From JAGXOF01 sp046545575 (GTDB lineage Bacteria > Chloroflexota > Dehalococcoidia > SZUA-161 > SpSt-899): a stretch of DNA of 18,089 nt. The notes beneath the pieces are model-generated. The model was not told the origin of the DNA, did not search any database, and saw nothing but the letters and a program-made list of their open reading frames with translations. Below, piece after piece: positions 7,683-14,814 of this stretch. The stretch's first letter is position 1. Each line of letters begins with the position of its first letter. The translations under genes were made by a program, and so were the position numbers. The stretch spans positions 1 to 18,089 of the forward strand of contig JBKGZM010000039.1 in the NCBI GenBank assembly GCA_046545575.1, written 5' to 3'.

Positions 7683-8287
7683 TTAGAACCTCCACGACAA
7701 AACCTATAGTCGCTCTCCGTATCGATATCCTCGATAATGCTCTGAGAATCTATCTCTATCTCAAGTACATCTTCGGGGTGCCTCTCAACTATATGCTTTC
7801 CGCCAACATCTCCCTTCAGATGCATGAGATCATGTTTATACTTCATATCGAATGTCACCGGGTTTCCTCTAACACCCTTGTGCGTCGGCACCGTTATGCC
7901 AATGTCGCTATTCTTGTGTTCTTCTATCAGATGGTTGATAATCTCCGCATCTATCCACGGCTGATCACCCAATACGATCATCACAGCCTTTGTCTCACGG
8001 GAGACCACTCTCAATCCGCATTTGATGGATGAGCTCATACCTTGCCGGAACTCAGGGTTTATCGCCACCTGAACGGACTCAGCCCGAACCTGATTAGCTA
8101 TCTGAGCAGCCTGGTGCCCCAGTACCAGTACTACCTCATCTATGTTGGACTTCTGAACATTCTCGATTACCTGACCAAGTATGGTGGTGGTTTGAAGGGG
8201 GAGAATCTGCTTCGGCCGCCCCATGCGCCGGGATTCCCCTGCTCCCAGTATTATTGCCGAAATCGGTGAGGATGATGCCCTTGTAAT
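7679..8287 (-). CDS. mocA: MocA/YgfJ-family molybdenum cofactor nucleotidyltransferase, probable AUU start
   Basis: MocA-type enzymes transfer CMP (or a related nucleotide) to molybdopterin for hydroxylases. The GT-A nucleotidyltransferase fold is clear: ISAIILGAGESRRMGRPKQ (nucleotide-binding loop), EVVLVLGHQA, VAINPEFRQGMSSSIKCGL, VMIVLGDQPWID (metal-binding Asp), VPTHKGVRGNPVTF, LKGDVGGKHIV and DIDTESDY. The first ATG (8224) falls after the binding loop and would delete it. Upstream the frame is open to a TGA near 8307, with no ATG, GTG or TTG. GGGAGG (8295-8300) sits seven bases before ATT 8287-8285, so AUU is the best start, giving about 202 residues. A sequencing error is the alternative. 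First gene of the operon; its stop overlaps the next start. Confidence 0.88.
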   Translation of the reverse strand: MTRASSSPISAIILGAGESRRMGRPKQILPLQTTTILGQVIENVQKSNIDEVVLVLGHQAAQIANQVRAESVQVAINPEFRQGMSSSIKCGLRVVSRETKAVMIVLGDQPWIDAEIINHLIEEHKNSDIGITVPTHKGVRGNPVTFDMKYKHDLMHLKGDVGGKHIVERHPEDVLEIEIDSQSIIEDIDTESDYRFCRGGSN

Positions 8288-8294
8288 TGCTATG

Positions 8295-8300
8295 CCTCCC
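8295..8300 (-). promoter_or_regulatory. Shine-Dalgarno that decides the mocA start
   Basis: GGGAGG on the minus strand lies seven bases before the in-frame ATT at 8287-8285 and is the only good ribosome binding site upstream of the conserved binding loop. No canonical start codon lies in frame between it and the loop. Confidence 0.5.
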
Positions 8301-8346
8301 GGGATTCATAATACAGTATTTGCTTTATATATGGAAGAGAACTGCG

Positions 8347-8375
8347 TTGACAGAGATTGCTCGTATTGATATCCT
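8347..8375 (+). promoter_or_regulatory. Predicted sigma-70 promoter for the acyltransferase-like gene
   Basis: TTGACA (8347-8352, perfect consensus), 17-base spacer, TATCCT (8370-8375), with TGA directly before the -10 hexamer (extended -10). It points to the gene starting at 8502 and would give a leader of about 120 bases containing a hairpin at 8448-8468. Confidence 0.5.
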
Positions 8376-8447
8376 TAGAAAAGAATACATCGGCTGCCTA
8401 GGTTACTAATGAGACGCATCGATCTATATAGCTGTGCGAACGGCGAG

Positions 8448-8468
8448 GCCCTCCCCGACGATGAGGGC
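8448..8468 (+). promoter_or_regulatory. Leader hairpin before the acyltransferase-like gene
   Basis: GCCCTC (8448-8453) and GAGGGC (8463-8468) are perfect inverted arms around a nine-base loop, ending 33 bases before the ATG. It may affect translation or be chance; no T-run follows. Confidence 0.3.
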
Positions 8469-8501
8469 GATCACCGCTTATGACAAGGCTGCGAAAACTT
8501 G

Positions 8502-9668
8502 ATGACTAACAGTCCGCTCACTATTCGTCAAATCCCCCTGGGAGACCGTTCCATTAAGGATTTCGTCAAATTTCCCTGGAAGCTTTACAAAGGCAACCCC
8601 TGTTGGACACCCCCGCTTAATGCGGATCTGCTGGGTAACCGGTGGCTTGGGTTTGATGGCCTACTTACCCCAAAGCACCCTTATCACCGCCACTCGGAGG
8701 TCACTCATTTCATGGCCTGGAGAGGGCATGAACCGATGGGACGTATATCAGCAGCCATAAATAATCAGTACAACGAGTATCATGGCACCTCCATCGGCTT
8801 CTTCGGCTTCTTCGATGTCATAGATGATTATGAGGTTGCCCAGAAGCTCCTGGATCGTGCACGGACATGGATTGGTGAGCGGGGCATGAAGGTCATGCGT
8901 GGCCCCGGCGAGTACTCAAACTCCACCCATGAACGTCAGGGGGTCCTGATAGACGGATTTGACTATCCCCCAACGGTGGAATGCACGCATAATTATCCAT
9001 ATTACAGCTCACTCTTGGAGCGCTACGGATTTCAGAAGGCCAAAGACTATGTAGCCTACACATTCGACCGGAACACCAGCAATATATCGCTGGTAAGAAA
9101 ACTGGCACGAATGGTTCGCAAGAGAGTAAAGGTAGAGACGAGACCACTAATAAGCAAAAACCTGAGAGACGAAGTACATTTGATAGTGAGTATCTATAAT
9201 GAGGCCTGGGCAAACAACTGGGGATTCTTGCCCATTTCCCCCGAAGAAGGGGACGCTATCGCTGACTCATTACGCTTCATCATAGACCCGGGGCTTGTCC
9301 GTTTTGCCTTCATAGACGGGCAGCCAGTTGCCGTTATGGGGGTAATTCCGGATCCCAACTATGCCCTTCGCCCCCGATGGCACTGGTACGGCGACTCGGA
9401 TATTGTGAGGCTCCTGCGGCTGCTTCTAGTGCGCAAACGCATTCCCCGTACAAGAGGGATGTTTTTCGGGATCAAGAATGAATTTCGCAATGTGGGTCTC
9501 CCTGCACTGCTGGCTGATGAGCTGGCAGACCATCTGTTAGCCAACCATTATATGGAGTGCGAGGGATCGTTGATCCTGGAAGACAACCACGCAATCATCA
9601 AGGTCATCGATGCCTTCGGCGGCGAACTTTACAAGAGATGGCGCATATATGATCTGCCGCTGAAGTGA
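8502..9668 (+). CDS. GNAT-fold acyltransferase-like protein (YghO-like), function unknown
   Basis: A soluble protein of 388 residues. It opens with LTIRQIPLGDRSIKDFVKFPWKLY and has WTPPLNADL, then EPMGRISAAINNQYNEYHG and SIGFFGFFDVIDDYEVAQKLLDRARTWI, which looks like the acetyl-CoA-binding core of a GNAT domain. MRGPGEYSNSTHERQGVLIDGF is a strongly conserved-looking loop, and the C-terminal half has a second GNAT-like unit. The layout is that of the YghO-like N-acetyltransferase-domain proteins, whose substrate is unknown. A TTG at 8499 precedes the ATG at 8502, which is preferred; the ribosome binding site is weak (AAGG about 13 bases upstream). It has its own promoter, is divergent from the mocA operon and converges on the carbonic-anhydrase-like gene, so it is probably monocistronic. 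Confidence 0.75.
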   Translation: MTNSPLTIRQIPLGDRSIKDFVKFPWKLYKGNPCWTPPLNADLLGNRWLGFDGLLTPKHPYHRHSEVTHFMAWRGHEPMGRISAAINNQYNEYHGTSIGFFGFFDVIDDYEVAQKLLDRARTWIGERGMKVMRGPGEYSNSTHERQGVLIDGFDYPPTVECTHNYPYYSSLLERYGFQKAKDYVAYTFDRNTSNISLVRKLARMVRKRVKVETRPLISKNLRDEVHLIVSIYNEAWANNWGFLPISPEEGDAIADSLRFIIDPGLVRFAFIDGQPVAVMGVIPDPNYALRPRWHWYGDSDIVRLLRLLLVRKRIPRTRGMFFGIKNEFRNVGLPALLADELADHLLANHYMECEGSLILEDNHAIIKVIDAFGGELYKRWRIYDLPLK

Positions 9669-9757
9669 TATGGGCAGCAGTTCACTTTATCTCCGCAGAG
9701 ACGACACGCCCATCCCCAAATGACTTCTCAGTAGCAGCTCAACGGAACGACACCACG

Positions 9758-10285
9758 CTACTTGTTTTCCTCTTGCTTATACTGCTCAACGAGGCGGTTA
9801 TAGGCCTGGGGTGCTTCTTTGATCCAAAAGGTCTGTTGTTCGGATACCTGTCCTTTGATTTTTCCTGGCACCCCCACGACGAAGGAATTGTCCGGTATTC
9901 TCATCCCCTCTGGAACCAAACAACCAGCACCAATAATGCAGAAGTTGCCGATTTCCGCGTCATGGAGAATAGTGGCATTCATACCGATGAGAGCATTATT
10001 GCCGATCCTGCGGTTATTGAGAACTGCTCCGTGGCCGATATGCACTTCGTCGCCAATGACGACACTTTGTTTGGGAACGGACGGAGAACCCGAGTGAATA
10101 ACACAATTGTCTTCAACAGCCGTATTTGCCCCTATTGTGATTTTGCCGAGGTCGCCCCTGATAACGGCTCCTGGCCACACGCTGGAGTTATCGCCTATCT
10201 CAACGTCGCCGATGACATGAGCACCCTCACTGATAAAGGCCGAGGCAGCTATGTTAGGGGTTTTCCCATCGAAGGATTTGATCAT
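9758..10285 (-). CDS. Gamma-carbonic-anhydrase-family left-handed beta-helix protein, third zinc ligand replaced
   Basis: A 175-residue hexapeptide-repeat protein with regularly spaced I/V-G-x-x turns from residue 24 to 140 (IGDVEIGDNSSVWPGAVIRGDL and onward), ending in FVVGVPGKIKGQ and a C-terminal helix. This is the gamma-carbonic anhydrase/YrdA fold, which forms trimers and binds zinc with three histidines. His64 (VEDNCVIHSG) and His85 (IGHGA) are present, but the position five residues after His85, a His in active family members (GHxxxxHG), is Asn90 (GHGAVLNN). Zinc binding or hydratase activity may therefore be lost or altered. AGGAGG lies five bases before the ATG. The gene converges on the acyltransferase-like gene and seems to stand alone. 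Confidence 0.9.
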   Translation of the reverse strand: MIKSFDGKTPNIAASAFISEGAHVIGDVEIGDNSSVWPGAVIRGDLGKITIGANTAVEDNCVIHSGSPSVPKQSVVIGDEVHIGHGAVLNNRRIGNNALIGMNATILHDAEIGNFCIIGAGCLVPEGMRIPDNSFVVGVPGKIKGQVSEQQTFWIKEAPQAYNRLVEQYKQEENK

Positions 10286-10606
10286 TATTACCTCCTGACT
10301 ACCAGATGAGCGAACGATGTCTATCTCTACTAACTGATGACCCTATACGCCAAGCCCAATCGAAAGCATGATAAGGCTCAATGCGGTAATCCCCCCTCGC
10401 CACCACCCCACTTCATGGGCAACGACTTAAGGCTATATACTTATTCGAACCCTATTTGTCCTTCCTACGGACGCTCCGTTGCAGATTCTATCATACATGC
10501 TATCAACATGGAACGATAATTAATGAGGAAGGCCCCATGATCGCACAGGCATTTGGTATGGATGATGGGGACCAGAGAGAAGGACTTTGCAAGCCAGAAT
10601 GGAGCA

Positions 10607-10638
10607 ATTTTACATCCGGCTCACCACCGTTGTAAAAT
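10607..10638. repeat. Perfect 8-bp-arm inverted repeat
   Basis: ATTTTACA (10607-10614) and TGTAAAAT (10631-10638) are perfectly complementary, and CGG/CCG just inside can extend the stem, leaving the loop CTCACCA. No T-run follows on either strand. It could be an operator, a repeat unit or a remnant element end. Confidence 0.5.
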
Positions 10639-10710
10639 GAGAGCAAAGGGAGTGAGATATTACTTAAGACCAGCTAGCTCATCAGCTAGGCCATAAGGCA
10701 ACGCCGTATC

Positions 10711-10836
10711 ATGCGTAAACCATACTACGGGGGACAAATCTGGATGGAGTCCGAACCCGGCCAGGGTACCACATTCTATTTCACCATCTCTGCCGTGGAA
10801 AGTCCGGAATCAAATATAGAGCCTGAGCTGGTATAG
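10711..10836 (+). pseudogene. Relic of a sensor histidine kinase C-terminus
   Basis: From about 10729 the frame reads GGQIWMESEPGQGTTFYFTI followed by SAVESPESNIEPELV and a TAG at 10836. This matches the end of the HATPase_c domain of histidine kinases (HGGxIWVESEPGxGTTFxFTLP), including the G2-box glycines. Upstream, the N, G1 and F boxes and the DHp helix are missing, and an in-frame stop lies a short distance before 10711. It is therefore a truncated remnant, not an active kinase. No matching response regulator is adjacent. Confidence 0.75.
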
Positions 10837-10962
10837 TCTGCCGCGATCGCCGAACAGGAGACCCTTTGAGTGCCCTTTGACAAACTTCCGGAAAACGTGG
10901 GTTAGCTGAGTCATGGCAGCCACTAACCGATGAGCACCTGAGTGAAGGCTTTGGATGAATAA

Positions 10963-11865
10963 ATGAGTGGTTCTGGAGCAGCCATCTTATGTGCGGTAGG
11001 CATTGCTGCCAGCACTGTTTTTATCCGCAGAGCCCTTGTCCGCACTCCCGACCCTTTTCTTGGTATTATTATCACCATCATCGTGGCCCTGCCTGTGTTG
11101 GTCTCAATTACCGCCCTGACCGAGAATATCGGGAACCTTATTGCCTTCCCCTGGGAAGCATATCTGGTCCTCGCAGCGGCAGGGGTTCTTCATTTCATAC
11201 TCGGGAGAGTTCTCTATTATGGCAGCATCCATCTCGTTGGCGCTAACATAACGCAAATTCTCGTGTCGCCTAACCCGATCTATGCGGTGATCCTAGGCAT
11301 CATTCTTTTCCAGGAGCCCCTGACATGGAGGATTCTCCTCGGCACACCCTTAATTATCGCCGGATGCGTGCTTGTTACCTGGCGCGGTAGGCAACCAAAC
11401 AGTGATAGCCCTGCCTCCACAGCCAAAACGCTGAGTCCGCTCAAGAAGGGACTCATTTTTTCAATTGTTGCTGGCCTATGTTTCGGATTAAGTCCTGTAT
11501 TGATAAAACTCGGATTGCTTGACGGGGGTTCGCCGGCGCTGGCCACTCTTGTCTCCTATATAGCTGCTGCAATGGGGCTAACCACATTTCTGGGCAATCG
11601 TGATATTCGTAAGCGATTCCGGCATATTGACCGCGCTGCTCTGATATGGTTCACTATCGCTGGCCTGGCAGTGGCCTTTGCTCACTGGCTTCGATACATG
11701 GCTGTCAGTCTCACTCCCGTCAGCATCGTAACACCACTCGTAAGCACCAGCGTGTTATTCGTGCTGCTTTTTTCGTTCCTCATTAACCGCAAGCTCGAGA
11801 CATTCGCCTGGAATGTCATCGCCGGAGCCATATTCGTTGCGGCTGGAGCCAGCTTGATATACTAA
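10963..11865 (+). CDS. EamA/DMT-family transporter
   Basis: A 300-residue inner-membrane protein with about ten hydrophobic segments in two EamA repeats (roughly residues 3-137 and 155-299). The repeats end in similar motifs: LGIILFQEPLTWRILLGTPLIIAGCVLVTW in the first half (residues about 110-142), and LFSFLINRKLETFAWNVIAG followed by AGASLIY in the second. Family members export amino acids, nucleotides or other metabolites; the substrate here cannot be assigned. An in-frame TAA directly precedes the ATG, so this start is the earliest possible, and GGATGA four bases upstream serves as ribosome binding site. It lies downstream of the decayed region and is followed by a separate promoter for the acyl-CoA synthetase. 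Confidence 0.9.
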   Translation: MSGSGAAILCAVGIAASTVFIRRALVRTPDPFLGIIITIIVALPVLVSITALTENIGNLIAFPWEAYLVLAAAGVLHFILGRVLYYGSIHLVGANITQILVSPNPIYAVILGIILFQEPLTWRILLGTPLIIAGCVLVTWRGRQPNSDSPASTAKTLSPLKKGLIFSIVAGLCFGLSPVLIKLGLLDGGSPALATLVSYIAAAMGLTTFLGNRDIRKRFRHIDRAALIWFTIAGLAVAFAHWLRYMAVSLTPVSIVTPLVSTSVLFVLLFSFLINRKLETFAWNVIAGAIFVAAGASLIY

Positions 11866-11970
11866 CCAAGGATGTTTTAGCCATCATGTCGTTCCAACCT
11901 TAAGCAATCAGGCAGTAGCACGTAAAGCCCCTTCAACAGGTTGCGCAGATAGAGCACTTCGCAAAAATGG

Positions 11971-12000
11971 TTGCCAATACCTACATACCAAGGGTATAGT
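11971..12000 (+). promoter_or_regulatory. Near-consensus sigma-70 promoter for the acyl-CoA synthetase
   Basis: TTGCCA (11971-11976), 18-base spacer, TATAGT (11995-12000); each hexamer matches consensus at five of six positions. A start near 12007 leaves a short leader with AGGAG (12012-12016) ten bases before the ATG. ATACC (about 11977-11981) and GGTAT (about 11993-11997) form an inverted repeat across the spacer that could be a repressor site. Confidence 0.6.
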
Positions 12001-12026
12001 CGAATTGGGAAAGGAGAAAGACAAAG

Positions 12027-13613
12027 ATGGAAGAGAGACCATGGTTCAGGTTTTGGCCGAAGGGGGTTCCGAAACATCTGAAATATCTTGAGGTACCGCT
12101 GTTTATGCTTTTGTCTCGCGCAGCTCAACAGTGGCCCGATAGCATTGCATTCAGTTGCCAGGAACGTTCTCTTACCTATAAAGAACTTGACGAAGTCACC
12201 AGTAAACTCGGGGCCGGACTACGTGACCAGGCAGGAATAAAGAAGGGAAACAGAGTGATGCTGTTTCTCCCTAATGGCCTGGAGTTCATCATCGGCTACT
12301 ATGGAGCGCTTAAGGCCGGTGCGACTGTAACTACGGCTAACCCGCTTTATCGAGAGGGAGAGCTAACGCATCAGCTGAATGACACAAAGACAAAAGCCAT
12401 TATAAGCAACAGGGCACTCCATCCCCTGATCAAAGGGGTACGAGAAGGAACCAGCCTGGAGACTATTGTCCTGACTGACAATGAAAGCGACGATACACTC
12501 TCACTGAGCGGAATAATCGAAAAACAAGTTGCCACTGTTGCAGGGGTTTCTATCGAACCGAAAAATGATGTTGCCGTCATTGTGTATACAGGCGGAACAA
12601 CCGGGCTCCCAAAAGGGGTGCTGCTTACTCACTACAACCTGGTTGCTAATGCAATGCAGAACGCCACATGGTTTGGATGGACACCCAATGACACGGTTGT
12701 GGCGCTACTGCCTTTCTACCATAGTTGGGGAGCTTCTACGGGGATTAACTCTCCTATTTACAGCGGCGCCAAGACAACTATATTGCCACGTTTTGATCCT
12801 GAGGAACTATTGAAAACTGTGGAGGAGCAAAAGGCCACAGTCATATACGGTGCAGCTACCATGTTCACAGCTCTGGTGAACAGTCCGGCTATCGGTGACT
12901 ATGACCTTTCGAGCTTGAGGTACGTAAAGGCAGGTGCAATGCCCATTCCTCCCAAAATCAAGACACAGTGGGAAGAAATGACCGGCATCAAAATGGATTT
13001 GGGATACGGACTGAGTGAAGCGTCGCCGGAGACGCATAACTCGCCTCTGGACAGGGTTAAAGATCAAACAATCGGCATTCCCGTCATGGACACAGATGCA
13101 CGCATTGTCGACGAAGAGACAGGCAACATCGAGCTTCCGACAGGCCAAATGGGTGAGCTCATAGTTCAGGGCCCGCAGGTAATGAAGGGCTACCTCGACC
13201 GGCCGGAGGACACGGCCGCGGCACTCCGCGATGGGTGGCTCTACACCGGTGATCTGGGAGTGATGGACGAGGAAGGATACTTCCAGATTCTGGATCGCAA
13301 GAAGGAAACTATAAACTACAAAGGTTATACGATAGCTCCTGCCGAAGTCGAGGCCATCCTCTATGAGCATCCATCTGTTCAGGAGTGCTGCGTAGTGGGA
13401 AAACCCGATCCTGCAGCAGGCGAAATTCCCAAGGCATTTGTAGTTCTGCAGCAAGGCCATACTGCTGATAAAGAGGAACTCATCCAATTCTGCGGGGCCA
13501 GGATCGCTCCCTATAAGCGCATCCGGGAAGTCGAATTCGTGGACAAGATACCCAAGACCCCGGTGGGGAAAGTGTTGAGGAGAGTGCTTCGCGATAGGGA
13601 CCGAAAACGGTAG
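12027..13613 (+). CDS. AMP-forming acyl-CoA synthetase (long-chain fatty-acid/aryl-CoA ligase type)
   Basis: A 528-residue ANL-superfamily enzyme that activates a carboxylic acid to acyl-AMP and then to acyl-CoA. Motifs in order: YTGGTTGLPKG (187-197, ATP phosphate loop), LLPFYHSWG, GYGLSEASPETHNSP (usually GxTE), YTGDLGVMDEEGYFQILDR (adenine/ribose contacts), KKETINYKGYTIAPAEVE (hinge) and IPKTPVGKVLRR with the catalytic lysine near residue 515. Length is typical of 4-coumarate-CoA ligase or medium/long-chain fatty acyl-CoA ligases; the exact acid is unknown. It has its own strong promoter and appears monocistronic, converging on the LuxR-type regulator. In an anaerobe it could feed beta-oxidation or aromatic acid breakdown; that is inference. 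Confidence 0.93.
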   Translation: MEERPWFRFWPKGVPKHLKYLEVPLFMLLSRAAQQWPDSIAFSCQERSLTYKELDEVTSKLGAGLRDQAGIKKGNRVMLFLPNGLEFIIGYYGALKAGATVTTANPLYREGELTHQLNDTKTKAIISNRALHPLIKGVREGTSLETIVLTDNESDDTLSLSGIIEKQVATVAGVSIEPKNDVAVIVYTGGTTGLPKGVLLTHYNLVANAMQNATWFGWTPNDTVVALLPFYHSWGASTGINSPIYSGAKTTILPRFDPEELLKTVEEQKATVIYGAATMFTALVNSPAIGDYDLSSLRYVKAGAMPIPPKIKTQWEEMTGIKMDLGYGLSEASPETHNSPLDRVKDQTIGIPVMDTDARIVDEETGNIELPTGQMGELIVQGPQVMKGYLDRPEDTAAALRDGWLYTGDLGVMDEEGYFQILDRKKETINYKGYTIAPAEVEAILYEHPSVQECCVVGKPDPAAGEIPKAFVVLQQGHTADKEELIQFCGARIAPYKRIREVEFVDKIPKTPVGKVLRRVLRDRDRKR

Positions 13614-13639
13614 ACCAGTAGCGACTTGACAATACGGAA

Positions 13640-13690
13640 GCAACCGGTTGCCCCTGGCCCTGAGTAGGTGTGACTTATAGACAACCAGGG
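13640..13690. terminator. Possible bidirectional terminator or palindrome cluster between convergent genes
   Basis: The perfect 12-base palindrome GCAACCGGTTGC (13640-13651) is followed by inverted arms CCCTGG (13652-13657) and CCAGGG (13685-13690). The location between two converging genes suits a terminator, but no T-run follows, so support is weak. Confidence 0.25.
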
Positions 13691-13702
13691 CTTCTCGTGA
13701 AG

Positions 13703-14692
13703 TTAACCCGTATATTCCCTATTCTCCTCCCACATGCTCGACTGTAAGTATGTTGGAAGATTCATGTCACTGTTGGTGATCTTGAGTTTTCGCCGTATAT
13801 GTTCCCTGTGACGGTTGATAGTAGCAGTGGATACCCCTCTTATCTGAGCTATTTCCTTGGTCCTCAATCCGTTCTGGATCATTTTGCAGATGCTGATTTC
13901 AGTCGGCGTCAGAGAACGGTACGAATTCGACAAACGGCTGACAAAGGGGGATGTGATTTCCTCCAGGTTAGTCTGGAGCATCTCAGCATATTTTGTCAGG
14001 TTTGACGGTAATTGCGAGGCCAGGGCTTGCAGGATAGGCATGATTATTTTCTCAACATTTGTTTTAATATCCTGCTGTGTTTCCTGTTTCTCCTGCTCAA
14101 TCCGGGCCATGACTGTCCGCAGAGCGGTGTTGGATTCCTGCAGGGCCTGGCGCTCCAGAGTCAACTGCCGGTTGGACTCCTGCAACTCCAAGTCCGCTGA
14201 TATGCGGGTAGCAATGGTCCCGATATGCTCAGCGACCGCGTCCAGCAGAGCCCGTTCCTCTTTCAGGAAAGGGCCTTCATCAGCCGGTGGACATTCCTCC
14301 AGATAGAAAATACCACACTCCCCCACTGCCTCGTGATACATGTAGATTCTCGATGACTGCCGCCAATAGGTAACCCGGAATCTATCGCTGGTATATGTTT
14401 TCCCCTGAAAGATGATCCGGGCGCAAGTGATCTCCGGATATTGCCATGAATAGGGCAGAAAGTTCACGAGTTCCTGGAGAAGATCGTCCAGGGAGTACAT
14501 ATAGCGCTCGGCCAGATGGGAGATCCCGTAAAGGCAATTCAATTCCTTGATACGCTCGCGCAGTGCGGCCTCCATCTCTCCAGGCTCTGATTCGCTAGGG
14601 AAGGGTATCCGCCATAAAAGGGCCAGCTCTTTCGAAGGGAAAGGCAATCCCCGAACCTTAGCTGCAGACAGGGGTATTTCTTCATTCGCCAT
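13703..14692 (-). CDS. GAF-like sensor with LuxR-type HTH, transcriptional regulator
   Basis: A 329-residue regulator. Residues about 45-195 resemble a GAF-type sensor (LNCLYGISHLAERYMYSLDDLLQELV, then a WQYPEITCARIIFQG core and FLKEERALLDAVAEHIG). Residues 195-255 form a long helical/coiled-coil linker (LTLERQALQESNTALRTVMA, then TNVEKIIMPILQAL and LQTNLEEITSPF). A LuxR/GerE helix-turn-helix follows (RSLTPTEISICKMIQNGLRT, KEIAQIRGVSTATINRHREHIRRKLKI in the sequence). This linker-plus-HTH arrangement is familiar from one-component PAS/GAF-LuxR regulators of anaerobes. GGGAG lies five bases before the ATG. Its position divergent from the NADH-module operon suggests it controls that operon and itself; the signal is unknown. 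Confidence 0.88.
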   Translation of the reverse strand: MANEEIPLSAAKVRGLPFPSKELALLWRIPFPSESEPGEMEAALRERIKELNCLYGISHLAERYMYSLDDLLQELVNFLPYSWQYPEITCARIIFQGKTYTSDRFRVTYWRQSSRIYMYHEAVGECGIFYLEECPPADEGPFLKEERALLDAVAEHIGTIATRISADLELQESNRQLTLERQALQESNTALRTVMARIEQEKQETQQDIKTNVEKIIMPILQALASQLPSNLTKYAEMLQTNLEEITSPFVSRLSNSYRSLTPTEISICKMIQNGLRTKEIAQIRGVSTATINRHREHIRRKLKITNSDMNLPTYLQSSMWEENREYTG

Positions 14693-14709
14693 TTTGGCTC
14701 CCTTTATTA

Positions 14710-14724
14710 CCTATTTTTAATAGG
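14710..14724. promoter_or_regulatory. Perfect palindrome in the regulator's leader
   Basis: CCTATT-TTT-AATAGG is a perfect inverted repeat 18 bases upstream of the regulator's ATG. It is a candidate autoregulatory operator or an RNA hairpin near its ribosome binding site. Confidence 0.4.
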
Positions 14725-14772
14725 CAATATAAGGGTATTTATTCCGTATTTACGTCACTCATCCTATCAGGT

Positions 14773-14792
14773 AAGTTGTAGATAGTCAACTT
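14773..14792. promoter_or_regulatory. Perfect palindrome upstream of the NuoE-like gene, candidate LuxR-type operator
   Basis: AAGTTG (14773-14778) and CAACTT (14787-14792) are perfect inverted arms around TAGATAGT, a 20-base site of the size bound by LuxR-type HTH dimers. It ends 22 bases before the ATG and just ahead of the AAAGGAGG ribosome binding site (14803-14810). Confidence 0.4.
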
Positions 14793-14814
14793 TCTTTGGG
14801 TCAAAGGAGGTCAC

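Larger units (their letters stand above)
10286..10962. other. 677-bp gene-poor region with decayed sequence
   Basis: No intact gene is supported. It holds the carbonic-anhydrase-like gene's leader on the minus side, a small hairpin ACGGA-CGC-TCCGT (10467-10479), the inverted repeat at 10607-10638, a histidine-kinase relic ending at 10836, and a GGTTAG/CTAACC inverted repeat (about 10900-10926). A 32-residue reading frame at 10537-10635 has GAGGAAGG four bases before its ATG, but its product resembles nothing I recognise. TTGACA at 10877-10882 lacks a convincing -10 partner. The mix suggests remains of a deleted signalling gene. Confidence 0.5.

Noticed and set aside
8301..8325. Possible -10 TATTAT for mocA on the minus strand
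   Set aside because: The implied start of transcription would fall on the Shine-Dalgarno and the -35 match is poor.
9665..10309. 214-codon plus-strand frame
   Set aside because: Antisense to the hexapeptide-repeat protein; its length results from the repetitive codon pattern of the real gene.
10337..10519. 60-codon plus-strand frame in the gene-poor region
   Set aside because: No ribosome binding site, no recognisable motif, composition like non-coding sequence.
12807..13643. 278-codon minus-strand frame
   Set aside because: Antisense to the acyl-CoA synthetase, which carries all ANL motifs.
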